From an archaeon (GTDB taxonomy: Archaea > Halobacteriota > Syntropharchaeia > Alkanophagales > Methanospirareceae): a stretch of DNA of 21,712 bases. Each line of letters opens with the position of its first letter. Positions within the stretch are counted from its first letter, which is position 1. The position numbers were made by a program, and so were the translations under genes. Shown piece after piece: positions 1 through 7,711 of the stretch. The DNA lies in NCBI GenBank assembly GCA_030019325.1, contig JASEFB010000022.1:1-21712 (forward strand), written 5' to 3'. The notes below the pieces were generated by a model. It was not told where the DNA came from and did no database searches. It saw only the letters and a list, made by a program, of their open reading frames with translations.

Positions 1-129
1 GATACCCCATCGCATTGATCGCCCTTTTAACTGATGACATCTTTATTGGCACCTCTCGTATCTTATTCTCCTCCTCCAGGATCTCCTCTACGGTTATCGT
101 CCCCTTCTCTATCCTTTCACGGTACTTCT
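1..129 (-). repeat. Direct repeat copy 2 of the duplicated unit
   Basis: Bases 1-117 match 256-372 with two differences; identity weakens over the next dozen bases. The offset is 255 bp, which keeps frame and duplicates an 85-residue protein unit in the minus-strand gene. The copy may continue beyond the window. Confidence 0.85.
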
Positions 130-418
130 GCAGCCATCCTGGCCCTCTTTCTATCCTTTCTGCTTCTCCTCTCGTTTCAACTGGTTCCTTCTCCTCTTCC
201 TCCTTCACTTCTGCTCCAGCTTCTTCCCCCTCCACTCTTCGCATCCCTGTAATTGGATACCCCATCGCATTGATCGCCCTTTTAACTGATGACATCTTTA
301 TTGGCACCTCCCGTATCTTATTCTCCTCCTCCAGGATCTCCTCTACGGTTATCGTCCCTTTCTCTATCCTTTCCCTGTATTTCAATATCCAATTTGGTGG
401 TCTCTCTATCCTCCCCAT
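1..418 (-). CDS. Hypothetical protein with a duplicated 85-residue unit (3' end outside window)
   Basis: I do not recognise this family. The minus strand is open from an ATG at 418 to the window edge, giving about 139 residues without a stop. A GGAG motif lies just upstream and a TATA-like aactttattt lies about 30 bases upstream. The protein is highly charged and probably soluble. It begins MGRIERPPNW, followed by a unit containing KYRERIEKGTITVEEILEEE and PIKMSSVKRAINAMGY. After a Glu/Lys-rich linker of about 30 residues the same unit recurs, beginning GPGWLQKYRERIEKG. The two units are 85 residues apart and nearly identical in DNA. The TVEEILEEE part is probably helical. No signal peptide or membrane segment is visible. 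The opposite strand is also open here, but only as a mirror of the repeat. Confidence 0.6.
   Translation of the reverse strand, partial: MGRIERPPNWILKYRERIEKGTITVEEILEEENKIREVPIKMSSVKRAINAMGYPITGMRRVEGEEAGAEVKEEEEKEPVETRGEAERIERGPGWLQKYRERIEKGTITVEEILEEENKIREVPIKMSSVKRAINAMGY
256..384 (-). repeat. Direct repeat copy 1 of the duplicated unit
   Basis: This is the partner of the repeat at the window start, encoding the first KYRERIEKGTITVEEILEEE...AINAMGY unit of the minus-strand protein. Near-identity at the nucleotide level points to a recent duplication or ongoing homogenisation. Confidence 0.85.
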
Positions 419-443
419 CTCATCTCCATCCCAATGTCTTCCC

Positions 444-467
444 CACTCTAAATAAAGTTTTTATGTA
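444..467. promoter_or_regulatory. Divergent TATA-like elements
   Basis: On the minus strand aactttattt (about 446-455) lies roughly 30 bases upstream of the ATG at 418. On the plus strand tttttatgta (458-467) lies upstream of the small basic gene. This fits two archaeal promoters facing apart, judged by composition and spacing only. Confidence 0.35.
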
Positions 468-525
468 TTATTATGTAATTAAAAGGAAGTTACGATATAA
501 AAGATAAGAAAGGTGGTGATTTCAA

Positions 526-612
526 ATTCCCTGCGGAAAGAAGCGAAAGATAGCAAAGATGCGGAAGCACAAGTTGAAGAAGAGGCGGAAGAGGATGAGA
601 TATAAGAAGTAA
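526..612 (+). CDS. Tiny basic ribosomal-protein-like protein (AURKAIP1/COX24 or eL41 type), probable ATT start
   Basis: The 28-residue product reads MPCGKKRKIAKMRKHKLKKR followed by RKRMRYKK if ATT is decoded as Met. Over half the residues are Lys or Arg. The PxGKKRKxxKM...HKxKKRxRxxRxKK pattern resembles, from memory, the short bacterial AURKAIP1/COX24-domain proteins (mitochondrial mS38 relatives); archaeal eL41 is the other small basic candidate. The start is unusual: no in-frame ATG or GTG lies near the SD sequence, but AGGTGGTGAT (511-520, containing GGTGAT) sits about six bases before ATT. An in-frame stop (TGA, 517-519) lies three codons upstream of ATT, so no longer form is possible. 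The only in-frame ATG (559) would give 17 residues and lacks an SD. The likely role is a structural ribosomal protein or rRNA-binding peptide. Family is uncertain; that it is a real gene is more likely than not. Confidence 0.55.
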   Translation: MPCGKKRKIAKMRKHKLKKRRKRMRYKK

Positions 613-634
613 GTTTGTAAGCTGCCGTTCCATC

Positions 635-1678
635 TTATTTTCTATACATTTTTTCGCCTTTTATTTTTCTCACGTCGTACTCATCATATATACTCCCTAC
701 TATCTCCTCCAAAAGGTCCTCTAAGCTAACCAAACCTTTTGTTCTTCCCTCATCGTCCACTACAATCGCGATGTGGAATTTACCCTTCCGAAATTCCTTA
801 AGGAGGTCATCTACTCGTGCTCTTTCCGGTACAAAATAAGCGGGCTTCATCAATTCTTTTAGCGAAATGGTGCTATCATTTACGTTTATCAGCAAGTCCT
901 TCGCATATAATATTCCCACAATATTATCCTTATTCCCTTCGAATACCGGAATTCTTGAATATCCAGACCTTTTTATTAGTTCCACAGCAGAATCCACACT
1001 TTGATGAGCTTCCAAGCAAACTATCCCCTCCTTTGGTATCATCACGTTCTTTGCGGTGATATAATCAAGCTTGAGCACGCCATTCATCATCTCTTTCTCA
1101 TCCTCTTCAATCGCTCCCTCCTCTTCTCCTATATCAAGCAGTACCTTCACCTCTTCTTCGGACAGTAATTTTCCCTGTGGTATCTTCAGACCTAACATCT
1201 TACCAAAAGCGTTTGTAATAACTGAAAGGATTTTGATAACTGGACGCAATACAAAAATCAAAATCTCTAACGGCTTTGAAACGGTGATGGAGAATTGCTC
1301 GGCGTGGCGCACCGCAATGGTCTTGGGTATGATTTCACCAAAGGTGAGAATTAAAAAAGTCATCACACCTATTGCGATGCCGACGCCAAAATCACCGAAA
1401 TAGTCAATGGCAACAGAAGTAGCCAATGCGGATGCTGCAATGTTTACGATATTGTTCCCGATGAGCACGGTTGTGAGCAAAGCCTCAGGCTCATTCACCA
1501 GTTTCTGGACAGTATCAGCGCCTTTCACCCCTCTTTTTAGCAAAGACCGCGCTTTAATCCTTCCTAACTTAATCAGAGCGGTTTCAGAGCCTGAAAAGAA
1601 ACCCGATAGGAGTAGGAGCACGAATAGAACTACGATTTTTACGATGAACCAAGACACCTTGTTGCTTGTTCCCTCCAA
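635..1678 (-). CDS. CNNM/CBS-pair membrane protein (hemolysin C / CorB-type divalent-cation transport family)
   Basis: This is an integral membrane protein with a cytosolic regulatory module, related to CorB/CNNM proteins implicated in Mg2+ or Co2+ export. The N-terminal CNNM domain covers about residues 10-185: a first membrane helix (FIVKIVVLFVLLLLSGFF), the family motif GSETALIKLGRIKARSL, then helices containing VLIGNNIVNIAASALATS and FGEIIPKTIA. A CBS pair follows from about 200 to 335, with GYSRIPVFEGNKDNIVGILY and GRTKGLVSLEDLLEEIVGSI. The protein ends soon after, so the CorC/HlyC C-terminal domain found in many bacterial relatives is absent. The longest start is TTG at 1678, compatible with leaderless transcription from TATA-like DNA near 1700. 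A GTG at 1657, about 13 bases after GGAGGG, is the alternative. It is transcribed away from eIF5A. Family assignment is firm; substrate is not. Confidence 0.88.
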   Translation of the reverse strand: MEGTSNKVSWFIVKIVVLFVLLLLSGFFSGSETALIKLGRIKARSLLKRGVKGADTVQKLVNEPEALLTTVLIGNNIVNIAASALATSVAIDYFGDFGVGIAIGVMTFLILTFGEIIPKTIAVRHAEQFSITVSKPLEILIFVLRPVIKILSVITNAFGKMLGLKIPQGKLLSEEEVKVLLDIGEEEGAIEEDEKEMMNGVLKLDYITAKNVMIPKEGIVCLEAHQSVDSAVELIKRSGYSRIPVFEGNKDNIVGILYAKDLLINVNDSTISLKELMKPAYFVPERARVDDLLKEFRKGKFHIAIVVDDEGRTKGLVSLEDLLEEIVGSIYDEYDVRKIKGEKMYRK

Positions 1679-1692
1679 TTATCTTTATATCT

Positions 1693-1712
1693 TAGGTATT
1701 TATAAATTTATC
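1693..1712. promoter_or_regulatory. A/T-rich divergent promoter between CNNM gene and eIF5A
   Basis: The stretch ggtatttataaatttatcgg reads as a TATA box on both strands. It lies about 20-25 bases upstream of the CNNM start and about 70 bases upstream of the eIF5A start. Confidence 0.5.
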
Positions 1713-1775
1713 GGTTGCATAACTAAAAATGAGACGCAAGCAAAAGAGGAGAGAAGGGAGAAGTGGAGGGGAAAC

Positions 1776-2165
1776 ATGAAGGAGCTAACAGAGGTAAGGA
1801 TGTTAAAAGAGGGGAAATATGTTGTTATAGATGAAGAGCCGTGTACGATAATGAGCATAACGACCTCAAAGCCCGGAAAGCATGGAGCGGCGAAAGCGAG
1901 GATAGAAGGGATTGGTGTCTTCGATTCGCAGAAAAGAACAACAGTTCAGCCAGTTACGGCGAAGATGTACGTGCCAATAATAGAGCGAAGAAGTGGTCAG
2001 GTGCTCTCTGTTATGGAGGATACCGCGCAAGTTATGGACCTTGAAGATTATTCAACCATTGAAATTAAAATACTCGAGGAACTGCAGGAGACGGGACGGA
2101 TTGAACCTGGCAAGGAGATACCTTTTTTACATTATGAGGGAAAATATAGGATAGATATAAAATAA
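1776..2165 (+). CDS. eif5A: Translation initiation factor 5A (aIF5A)
   Basis: aIF5A binds the ribosome and promotes peptide-bond formation at difficult sequences such as proline runs. The 129-residue product has the diagnostic loop SKPGKHGAAKARIEG. Lys35 in GKHG is the residue expected to be converted to hypusine or deoxyhypusine. An N-terminal SH3-like barrel (about 1-70) is followed by an OB-fold domain (about 71-129). The length is normal for archaea. The chosen ATG follows GGAGGGG by four bases; the frame stays open far upstream, but only antisense to the CNNM gene. It heads a run of same-strand genes with roles in translation and regulation. Identity is essentially certain from the hypusine loop. 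Confidence 0.97.
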   Translation: MKELTEVRMLKEGKYVVIDEEPCTIMSITTSKPGKHGAAKARIEGIGVFDSQKRTTVQPVTAKMYVPIIERRSGQVLSVMEDTAQVMDLEDYSTIEIKILEELQETGRIEPGKEIPFLHYEGKYRIDIK

Positions 2166-2178
2166 AAAGGTGGATGAA

Positions 2179-2442
2179 ATGGCTGAGAAGAAGTTAATAG
2201 GAAAAATTACGCATTATTTCTCGAAGATAGGCGTTGCAGTAGTCGAGCTGAGTGATGATCTAAAGGTGGGTGATATAATAAGAATAGAAGGGGCAACAAC
2301 CGCATTTGACCAGGTTGTCGATTCAATTGAGATCGAAAACGAGAAGGTGGAAACTGCTACGAGGGGGCAGTCAATCGGGTTGAAGGTGAAAGAACGGGTA
2401 AGACCCGCTGATGTTGTTTACAGGACAATGGAAGCGGAATGA
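2179..2442 (+). CDS. Translation elongation factor-like beta-barrel protein
   Basis: This 87-residue protein resembles the stand-alone archaeal proteins related to domain 2 of EF-Tu/IF2-type GTPases. Features that fit are KLIGKITHYFSKIGVAVVEL, the barrel segment LKVGDIIRIEGATTAF, a DSIEIENEKVETATRGQSIG stretch like the EF-Tu 'I...EEV..A..GDNVG' strand, and KVKERVRPADVVYR at the end. It has no G domain, so GTPase activity is not expected. The ATG chosen follows AAAGGTGG by five bases; a GTG nine bases earlier lies inside that SD and is less likely. It starts 13 bases after eIF5A and overlaps the next gene by four bases, indicating co-transcription. The molecular role of this small family is unknown to me. 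Confidence 0.8.
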   Translation: MAEKKLIGKITHYFSKIGVAVVELSDDLKVGDIIRIEGATTAFDQVVDSIEIENEKVETATRGQSIGLKVKERVRPADVVYRTMEAE

Positions 2443-3296
2443 AGGGGAAAGAACACGAGAGGACAAAAGTAAGGGACATAATGGTAAAGGACGTCGCTTA
2501 CGTGACCGTGCCAGGAACGAGAGAGGAATTGATGGAGATATACAAGAAGAGAAGCATCTCTGGAGTTCCGGTTGTTAAAGAAGGAAAAGTAGTGGGCGTA
2601 GTTACGAGACAGGATTTGTTAAGAAACCCTGCTGAGGATCAAATAGCGTTGCTCATGACTAGGAACCCTATCAAGATCAGTCCAGAAGCGACCGTTGAAG
2701 AAGCGGCTCGAGTTATCCTTTCGCATGGCATACGCCGTTTACCGGTGGTGGAGGGAGAAAAGCTCGTAGGGATAGTAACCGTTGCTGATTTCCTTAGAGA
2801 AATAGCGCAATGGGAGAATAAGGAGCATATAGGCGATTACATAAGGGATAAGACCTTAGCTCTGTGGGAGGAGATGCCGTTATCTGTTGCAGCTTGGATC
2901 ATGGAACTTGCGAGGGTAAAAGCAGTTCCCGTTCTCAATTCAGAGCTCGAACTAGCTGGATTGATAACCGAACAGGATCTGATAAATGCTGCGGTGATAG
3001 AGGAAGGGATGGGCCGTTCGGACTTATCTCTGGGCTCTGACGAGGACGAATGGACCTGGGATGGGATGAGAAATATAATGACCCTGTATTACAGTGTATC
3101 GAAGATACGATTGCCAGATAAGCTGGTAAAGGATGTAATGGTGAAGGAATTAGTAACGGCGACACGTAATTTTGGGGTGAGTGAGTGTGCGAGGAAGATG
3201 AGCGAGGGCAGGTTCGACCAGCTTCCTGTTATTTCAGCAAGAGGGAAATTGACTGGTATGCTTATCGATAGAGATCTTTTGAGGGTCTTATTATAA
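2439..3296 (+). CDS. Protein with four CBS domains
   Basis: This cytosolic 285-residue protein is built almost entirely of CBS repeats, which usually bind adenosyl nucleotides or SAM and act as sensors. Repeats lie at about 8-60 (VRDIMVKDVAYV...GVPVVKEGKVVGVVTRQDLL), 67-120 (LMTRNPIKISPEAT...GIRRLPVVEGEKLVGIV), 128-186 (divergent, ending LAGLITEQDLINAA) and 227-285 (VKDVMVKELVTAT...FDQLPVISARGKLTGMLI). An acidic linker containing GSDEDEWTWDG precedes the last repeat. No output domain is fused. The ATG overlaps the upstream stop in an ATGA arrangement. The partner it regulates cannot be deduced from position. Confidence 0.88.
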   Translation: MKGKEHERTKVRDIMVKDVAYVTVPGTREELMEIYKKRSISGVPVVKEGKVVGVVTRQDLLRNPAEDQIALLMTRNPIKISPEATVEEAARVILSHGIRRLPVVEGEKLVGIVTVADFLREIAQWENKEHIGDYIRDKTLALWEEMPLSVAAWIMELARVKAVPVLNSELELAGLITEQDLINAAVIEEGMGRSDLSLGSDEDEWTWDGMRNIMTLYYSVSKIRLPDKLVKDVMVKELVTATRNFGVSECARKMSEGRFDQLPVISARGKLTGMLIDRDLLRVLL

Positions 3297-3428
3297 GAGT
3301 GGTAAGTAAGGTAAGAATGGGCTTTTAGGAGGATTTTTGAGCGATAGAAACGTTTTATGAGATGGATGGGGATGAGAACTTTTTATTTGATGCGTTTTCA
3401 TACGAATTGGCGATTTGGACAATAAGGT

Positions 3429-4862
3429 ATGGCTGGAGCGGATAAAGAAGGCAGGAAGGATGAAACCGTAGAGCTTGCTCGGAGGCGGGGCTTCTTATGG
3501 CAGGCATTTGAGATATATGGTGGTGCAGCGGGCTTTTATGATTACGGGCCGCTCGGCGCATTGTTAAAAAGGCGAGTAGAGGAGAAATGGAGAGATTTTT
3601 ACCGGCGTGAGGGCTTTTATGAGATAGAGACGACGACCGTTGCGCCACGGGAAATATTTGAGGCATCAGGGCACCTGGAAAGTTTTACGGATCAGGCGGT
3701 GGTATGTAAGCACTGCAAGAGCTTTTTCCGCATCGGTGAAAATGTGAGGGTAGGTGTGAACTGCCCGGAATGTGGTGGAGAGCTTGAGGCCGCTGGCGAG
3801 TTCAATCTGATGTTCCAGACGAGAATAGGAGTGTCTAAAGGGGAAAGGGATGAAAGAGCGGGTAAGAAAAGCGAAGGCTATCTGAGACCCGAGACAGCAC
3901 AAGGCATCTTTGCCAATTTTCAACGATTGCTCAGGTTCAACCGGGATAAATTACCGTTCGGTGTTATGCAGATAGGAAGGGCATACCGGAATGAGATCTC
4001 ACCCAGACAAAGCCTCATTCGATTGAGAGAATTCACGCTGGCGGAGGTGGAGGTCTTTGTTGACCCTGATGAGAAGAAGAAGCATCCGCGATTTGAGGAT
4101 GTAAAGGATAGAACGCTGAGGATGGTTCCAAGTGACGGTGAAGAGGGGGAAAAGAGCGTAGGGGAGGTAGTTAGCAGTGGGATCATTGTAAATGAGTATC
4201 TGGGTTATCATATAGCGCGGGTCAATGAGTTTTTGGAGAGCATCGGAATTCCTCGTGCCAAAATACGATTCAGACAGCATCACCGGGATGAGATGGCACA
4301 TTATGCAAGCGATTGCTGGGATGCAGAGTTTCTGAGTGATCGGTATGGGTGGATGGAAATAGTGGGTGTAGCGGATCGAGGTGATTATGATCTTTCATCG
4401 CACTCATCGCTTTCAAGTGTAGATATGAGCGTGCATGCCGAGTCGGCAAAGATAATACCACATGTGATTGAGCCTTCGTATGGGATAGATCGGATAATTT
4501 ACGCGCTGTTGGAGAGTTCCTTTTATGAAGAGCGGGTGGGCACGGAAAACAGGCGGGTGCTGAGGTTAAAAAGCGAGATAGCCCCGATACAAGCGGCTGT
4601 GTTCCCCTTGCTTAACCGGGATGAGTTGAAGATAAAGGCGAGGGAGGTGTTTCAGATGCTGAGGGATGCATCGTTCATCGTTGAGTATGATGATTCAGGC
4701 AGTATTGGTAGGAGATATCGCCGCCAGGATGAAATAGGCACGCCGTCTTGCATTACTATAGATTACGAAACGTTGGACAATGATACGGTGACCGTGCGGG
4801 AAAGAGACACGATGAAACAGGTTCGTGTTCCGATAGCGGGGCTAAAAGAGGTATTAGCATAG
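3429..4862 (+). CDS. glyS: Glycyl-tRNA synthetase, archaeal/eukaryotic alpha-2 type
   Basis: This class II synthetase charges tRNA-Gly with glycine using ATP. The N-terminal catalytic region contains RRGFLWQAFEIYGGAAGFYD, two zinc-type pairs CKHC (93-96) and CPEC (112-115), the LRPETAQG signature (152-159), motif 2 around AYRNEISPRQSLIRLREF (185-202) and motif 3 in EPSYGIDRIIYALLE. The C-terminal anticodon-binding domain begins near IAPIQAAVFPLLNRDE and includes YDDSGSIGRRYRRQDEIGTP. At 477 residues it is shorter than many archaeal homologues, mainly through a compact middle insertion. An A/T-rich box near 3380-3388 could be its TATA element; no strong SD precedes the ATG, so a short-leader transcript is possible. 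It is separated by about 130 bases from the CBS gene. Confidence 0.97.
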   Translation: MAGADKEGRKDETVELARRRGFLWQAFEIYGGAAGFYDYGPLGALLKRRVEEKWRDFYRREGFYEIETTTVAPREIFEASGHLESFTDQAVVCKHCKSFFRIGENVRVGVNCPECGGELEAAGEFNLMFQTRIGVSKGERDERAGKKSEGYLRPETAQGIFANFQRLLRFNRDKLPFGVMQIGRAYRNEISPRQSLIRLREFTLAEVEVFVDPDEKKKHPRFEDVKDRTLRMVPSDGEEGEKSVGEVVSSGIIVNEYLGYHIARVNEFLESIGIPRAKIRFRQHHRDEMAHYASDCWDAEFLSDRYGWMEIVGVADRGDYDLSSHSSLSSVDMSVHAESAKIIPHVIEPSYGIDRIIYALLESSFYEERVGTENRRVLRLKSEIAPIQAAVFPLLNRDELKIKAREVFQMLRDASFIVEYDDSGSIGRRYRRQDEIGTPSCITIDYETLDNDTVTVRERDTMKQVRVPIAGLKEVLA

Positions 4863-4874
4863 CCCTTTAAAGTT

Positions 4875-4907
4875 GGTGGTCAGTTTAAGCGTGGTATTTT
4901 GATCACC
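4875..4907. promoter_or_regulatory. Possible operator: imperfect inverted repeat upstream of trp operon
   Basis: GGTGGTCA (4875-4882) and TGATCACC (4900-4907) are complementary at seven of eight positions and separated by 17 bases, two helical turns centre to centre. The pair lies about 35 bases upstream of the TATA-like sequence. It could be a transcription-factor site or chance. Confidence 0.25.
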
Positions 4908-4940
4908 TTATAGCAACCGTGATGAGCGTGCAACCGGCAT

Positions 4941-4995
4941 GCTTTATATATGTATATCTTTATACTTCAGAGTACATCAATGAACATTGAGGTGA
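4941..4995 (+). promoter_or_regulatory. trp operon promoter and ribosome binding site
   Basis: The TATA-like gctttatatatg begins at 4941, putting a start site near 4970. GAGGTGA (4989-4995) is a strong SD four bases before the trpB2 ATG. No TGTACA TrpY-type box is present; the nearest sequence is AGTACA. Confidence 0.55.
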
Positions 4996-4999
4996 GAAG

Positions 5000-6364
5000 A
5001 TGAGCATAAAAGCGAAGATACTGCTCGATGAGGAAGAAATCCCGAAGGCGTGGTACAATATACAAGCAGACATGCCTGCTCTCCCGGAGCCGCCACTCAA
5101 TCCGATGACGAAGGAGCCTGTCAAGCCGGAGGATTTTGTGCCCATTTTTCCGATGGGGATCGTACGGCAAGAAGTGAGCACAGAGAGATGGATTCCGATA
5201 CCCGAGGAAGTGAGAGAAGTTTATCGGCTCTGGAGACCCACGCCGTTGTATAGAGCGAAGCGATTGGAGGAGAAACTGAAGACTCCGGCACGAATTTATT
5301 ACAAATGGGAGGGGGTTAGTCCGCCGGGAAGCCACAAGCCAAACACAGCAGTCGCCCAGGCGTATTATAATATGAAGGAGGGCATAGAACGGTTAGCAAC
5401 AGAAACTGGGGCTGGTCAGTGGGGTTCTGCTCTTGCCTTTGGATGTATGGTGTTCGGGTTGAAGTGCACGGTTTACATGGTTGCGGCAAGTTACGACCAA
5501 AAACCTTACCGGCGGATAATGATGGAAACATGGAATGCCGAAGTGTACCGAAGCCCAAGTAGAAATACCCAATTTGGGAAGAACGTTTTGGGAGATGACC
5601 CGAATACATCTGGCAGTTTAGGGATTGCAATTTCTGAAGCGGTAGAGGATGCAGCCACGCACGATGATGCGCACTACTCCATAGGCTCGGTTCTGAATCA
5701 CGTCATATTACATCAGACAGTGGTAGGATTGGAGGCAAAGCAAGCATTTGAGCAGATAGGTGAATATCCGGATGTAATCTATGGAAATGTAGGAGGAGGA
5801 AGCAATTTTAGTGGGGCTTGTTTCCCATTTGTGGGAGATAAGCTTACTGGTAAAAGACCAGACCTCAAAGTCGTTGCTTGTGAGCCGATGGCATGTCCAT
5901 CGCTTACAAAGGGACTCTATCTCTACGATTATGGTGATTGTGCGGGGATGGCACCTATATTGAAGATGTATACCTTAGGGCATACGTTTATTCCTCCACC
6001 GATTCACGCGGGTGGGCTGAGATACCACGGAGACGCGCCGTTACTGTGCAAGTTAGTGAAAGATGGCTGGATGGAAGCAGTAGCCTATCATCAGACCGAT
6101 GTCTTCCGGGCTGCGAAGTTGTTTGCGGAGGCAGAAGGGCATATAATAGCACCGGAATCCGCGCACGAGGTGAAAGCCGTTATAGATGAGGCATTGAACT
6201 GCAAGGAGGAAGGGAGAGAAGAGGTGATATTCTTCAATAACAGTGGTCACGGGCATTTCGACTTAGGCGCATACGATGCTTTTTTACAGGGAAAACTGGT
6301 AGACTATGAGTATCCCGTGGAGTTGGTAAAGCAAGCATTGGCTAACCTACCGAAAATACCATAG
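5000..6364 (+). CDS. trpB2: Tryptophan synthase beta chain, TrpB2 type
   Basis: This PLP enzyme condenses indole with serine to make tryptophan. The long N-terminal region (WYNIQADMPALPEPPLNP...VPIFPMGIVRQEVSTERWIP) and 454-residue length are typical of the TrpB2 group, not of TrpB1. The PLP lysine is Lys113 in PGSHKPNTA, the catalytic glutamate lies in TETGAGQWG, and the phosphate loop is GGGSN at 265-269. The C-terminal part has LRYHGDAPLL and AEGHIIAPESAHEVKAVIDE, and NNSGHGHFD near the end. In the literature TrpB2 proteins bind TrpA poorly or use it only transiently and may salvage indole. It heads an operon that also encodes a normal TrpB, and its stop codon directly abuts the trpE ATG. 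Confidence 0.95.
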   Translation: MSIKAKILLDEEEIPKAWYNIQADMPALPEPPLNPMTKEPVKPEDFVPIFPMGIVRQEVSTERWIPIPEEVREVYRLWRPTPLYRAKRLEEKLKTPARIYYKWEGVSPPGSHKPNTAVAQAYYNMKEGIERLATETGAGQWGSALAFGCMVFGLKCTVYMVAASYDQKPYRRIMMETWNAEVYRSPSRNTQFGKNVLGDDPNTSGSLGIAISEAVEDAATHDDAHYSIGSVLNHVILHQTVVGLEAKQAFEQIGEYPDVIYGNVGGGSNFSGACFPFVGDKLTGKRPDLKVVACEPMACPSLTKGLYLYDYGDCAGMAPILKMYTLGHTFIPPPIHAGGLRYHGDAPLLCKLVKDGWMEAVAYHQTDVFRAAKLFAEAEGHIIAPESAHEVKAVIDEALNCKEEGREEVIFFNNSGHGHFDLGAYDAFLQGKLVDYEYPVELVKQALANLPKIP

Positions 6365-7711
6365 ATGGAAAAGAGAACCTTAACGAACAGCGTAAGAAGG
6401 GTGAATATTCCATTCACCCCTCTTGAAGTTTATTCAAAGATAAGAAGCGTCTCTGACAAGAGTTTCCTACTCGAATCAGTACAGGGTAGGGAAAAGCTTG
6501 CGCGATATTCATTCATTGGGTTTGATCCGCTCCTGGAATTCAAATCTAAAGGAGAGGAAGTGAAGATTAATGGTGAGCGCTGCAAAGTGGAAGACCCCTA
6601 TGCGGAGATGGCAAACGTGCTTAATTCCTTCGAGTGCGGTAGAGTAGGGACATTACCCTTCTCAGGAGGTCTTGTGGGATTCTTCTCGTATGACGTCGTT
6701 AGATTTTTCGAACACCTCCCTTCTTCACTCCCTGATACCTTAGGATGTCCAGACGCACACTTCATCATACCCACCTATCTGCTCTGTTTCGATCATCTCA
6801 AGCAAGAAGTGATCCTCGTATCGTACAAAAAGGAGGATACTAAGATCGAGGATCTTGTGAAGAGAGGAGGAAGTGATGTCGATGACTTTTCCCTGTCTTC
6901 CCTTCATGAGGAACCAGGAAAAGAGGAATTTGAAGAAGGGGTGGTAAAAGCGAAGGAGTATATCAGAGAAGGGGATATATTCCAGGTGGTGCTTTCGAGA
7001 AGGGTTGAATCGGGTTATAGCGGCGACCCGTTATATTTTTATAAGAACCTTCGGTTATCAAATCCCTCTCCATACATGTTTTATCTGGATTTTGACAACG
7101 TCGTTGCGGGTTCGTCCCCGGAGATGCTGGTCAGACTAAGAGATGGGATATTAACATTAAGACCGCTTGCCGGGACGAGGAAGAGAGGGAGAACGAGGGA
7201 AGAGGATGAACTTTTAAAGGTGGATATGCTCCTTGACGAAAAAGAGAGGGCTGAGCATATAATGCTGGTTGACCTTGGGAGGAATGATCTTGGAAGGGTT
7301 GCTCAGCCAGGAAGCGTTGAAGTAACCGAACTGATGGATATCGAGAAGTATTCGCACGTCCAGCATATTGTCTCGAATATAACGGCAAAATTGGACGAAA
7401 GCAAGGATGCATTTGACGTTTTCCGCTGCTCTTTTCCTGCCGGTACGGTAACAGGGGCGCCGAAGATACGAGCGATGGAGATAATAGAGGAAACAGAGAG
7501 GAGTAGAAGGGGTATTTACGCAGGTGGGGTTGGCTATTTCGACTTCTCGGGCAATCTCGATTTTGCAATCACAATTAGAACAATGTTCACCGTTGGTAGG
7601 AACGCGTATTTCCAGGCCGGTGCGGGTATAGTGGCAGATTCGGTTCCGGAGAAGGAATTCGCAGAGACTGAGAACAAATTGCGGGCTTTAGTAACGACTC
7701 CAGAAACATGA
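6365..7711 (+). CDS. trpE: Anthranilate synthase component I
   Basis: TrpE converts chorismate to anthranilate using ammonia from TrpG. The 448-residue protein has an N-terminal domain with the LLES motif (35-38) that binds tryptophan in feedback-inhibited enzymes, and NPSPYMFYLD (233-242), which completes that pocket. The chorismate-binding domain shows GDIFQVVLSRR (203-213), PLAGTRKRG (267-275), DLGRNDLGRV (303-312), PAGTVTGAPK (358-367) and GAGIVADSVPEKE (419-431). Together these favour TrpE over PabB. It starts immediately after the trpB2 stop and overlaps trpG by four bases, so translation is probably coupled. Flux is likely controlled by tryptophan binding. Confidence 0.96.
   Translation: MEKRTLTNSVRRVNIPFTPLEVYSKIRSVSDKSFLLESVQGREKLARYSFIGFDPLLEFKSKGEEVKINGERCKVEDPYAEMANVLNSFECGRVGTLPFSGGLVGFFSYDVVRFFEHLPSSLPDTLGCPDAHFIIPTYLLCFDHLKQEVILVSYKKEDTKIEDLVKRGGSDVDDFSLSSLHEEPGKEEFEEGVVKAKEYIREGDIFQVVLSRRVESGYSGDPLYFYKNLRLSNPSPYMFYLDFDNVVAGSSPEMLVRLRDGILTLRPLAGTRKRGRTREEDELLKVDMLLDEKERAEHIMLVDLGRNDLGRVAQPGSVEVTELMDIEKYSHVQHIVSNITAKLDESKDAFDVFRCSFPAGTVTGAPKIRAMEIIEETERSRRGIYAGGVGYFDFSGNLDFAITIRTMFTVGRNAYFQAGAGIVADSVPEKEFAETENKLRALVTTPET

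Noticed and set aside
15..507. Plus-strand open frames rich in Ser, Leu and Pro over the first 500 bases
   Set aside because: They are the antisense of the charged minus-strand protein and repeat with it. The minus frame has an SD, promoter-like sequence and plausible composition.
516..605. Acidic 29-residue frame starting at GTG, overlapping the small basic gene
   Set aside because: Its start lies inside the SD sequence, and its acidic composition is the simple shifted reading of the Lys/Arg-rich frame.
1407..1775. Long upstream extension of the eIF5A frame
   Set aside because: It is antisense to the CNNM gene, and the conserved N-terminus of aIF5A begins at 1776 after a good SD.
4966..4980. 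AGTACA near the trp promoter as a TrpY operator
   Set aside because: It differs from TGTACA and occurs once, without the repeated arrangement expected of a TrpY site.
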